Below are positions 5,398 through 5,432 of a stretch of DNA of 5,432 bases, one piece after another. This DNA comes from Clostridiales bacterium (GTDB taxonomy: Bacteria > Bacillota > Clostridia > Oscillospirales > Oscillospiraceae). A program made the position numbers and the translations under genes. Below the pieces are notes generated by a model that was given only the letters and a program-made list of their open reading frames with translations, ran no database searches and was not told the origin of the DNA. Position 1 is the first letter of the stretch. The number at the start of each line of letters is the position of its first letter. The stretch is from positions 1-5,432 of the forward strand of contig JAJQFX010000139.1 in NCBI GenBank assembly GCA_021200895.1. The letters are read 5' to 3'.

Positions 5398-5432
5398 ATG
5401 CTGGACTTGCCAAAACCGGAAGAACGTGGTAT
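5398..5432 (+). CDS. Start of an unidentified gene, truncated by the window end
   Basis: An ATG at 5398 is preceded by AAAGGA (5387-5392) with a 5-base gap. It opens a frame reading MLDLPKPEERG that continues off the window. The ribosome binding site and its position just after a terminator suggest a real start. Eleven codons are too few to assign a family, and no promoter is evident in the 26 bases after the terminator. Confidence 0.4.
   Translation, partial: MLDLPKPEERG

Overview
The window is a nearly complete spoIIIA sporulation operon followed by a separately controlled nitroreductase gene. All genes are on the + strand. The eight spoIIIA products are recognisable from sequence in the canonical order AA-AB-AC-AD-AE-AF-AG-AH. 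This operon is confined to endospore-forming Firmicutes, so the source is an endospore former. The base composition is strongly GC-rich: third positions are mostly G or C, and long shadow open frames occur throughout. That, with the short, clostridial-looking versions of several subunits, points to a high-GC member of the Clostridia, such as a gut Oscillospiraceae-type genome, rather than Bacillus. The family-level placement is inference.

Bases 1-4696 hold the spoIIIA operon. It is extremely compact. Neighbouring genes overlap by 1 to 14 bases or are separated by 2 or 6 bases, and most starts are embedded in the preceding stop (TGATG, GTGA, ATGA). This indicates translational coupling. In Bacillus subtilis these proteins are made in the mother cell under sigma-E. 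With forespore SpoIIQ they form the channel or 'feeding tube' complex across the two membranes around the engulfed forespore, which is needed for late sigma-G activity. SpoIIIAA is the cytosolic ATPase. SpoIIIAB, AC, AD and AE are membrane platform proteins. SpoIIIAF, AG and AH carry the ring-forming and SpoIIQ-binding domains in the intermembrane space. The operon promoter and the first few dozen codons of spoIIIAA lie beyond, or are unclear at, the left edge.

Bases 4697-4793 form a short AT-richer control region. It has a near-consensus sigma-A promoter (TTTACA-17-TATAAT), a perfect 6-bp inverted repeat lying on the predicted transcription start, and a strong Shine-Dalgarno sequence. No convincing terminator closes spoIIIA here.

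Bases 4794-5321 encode a small FMN-dependent nitroreductase-family protein. A textbook rho-independent terminator with a GCGA tetraloop follows it (5331-5371). The last 35 bases appear to begin another gene of unknown identity that runs off the window.

I see no mobile element, CRISPR array, tRNA, rRNA or clearly undescribed system. The points most worth checking are the unusual left end of spoIIIAA, the altered nucleotide-binding motifs of SpoIIIAA, and the putative operator in front of the nitroreductase.
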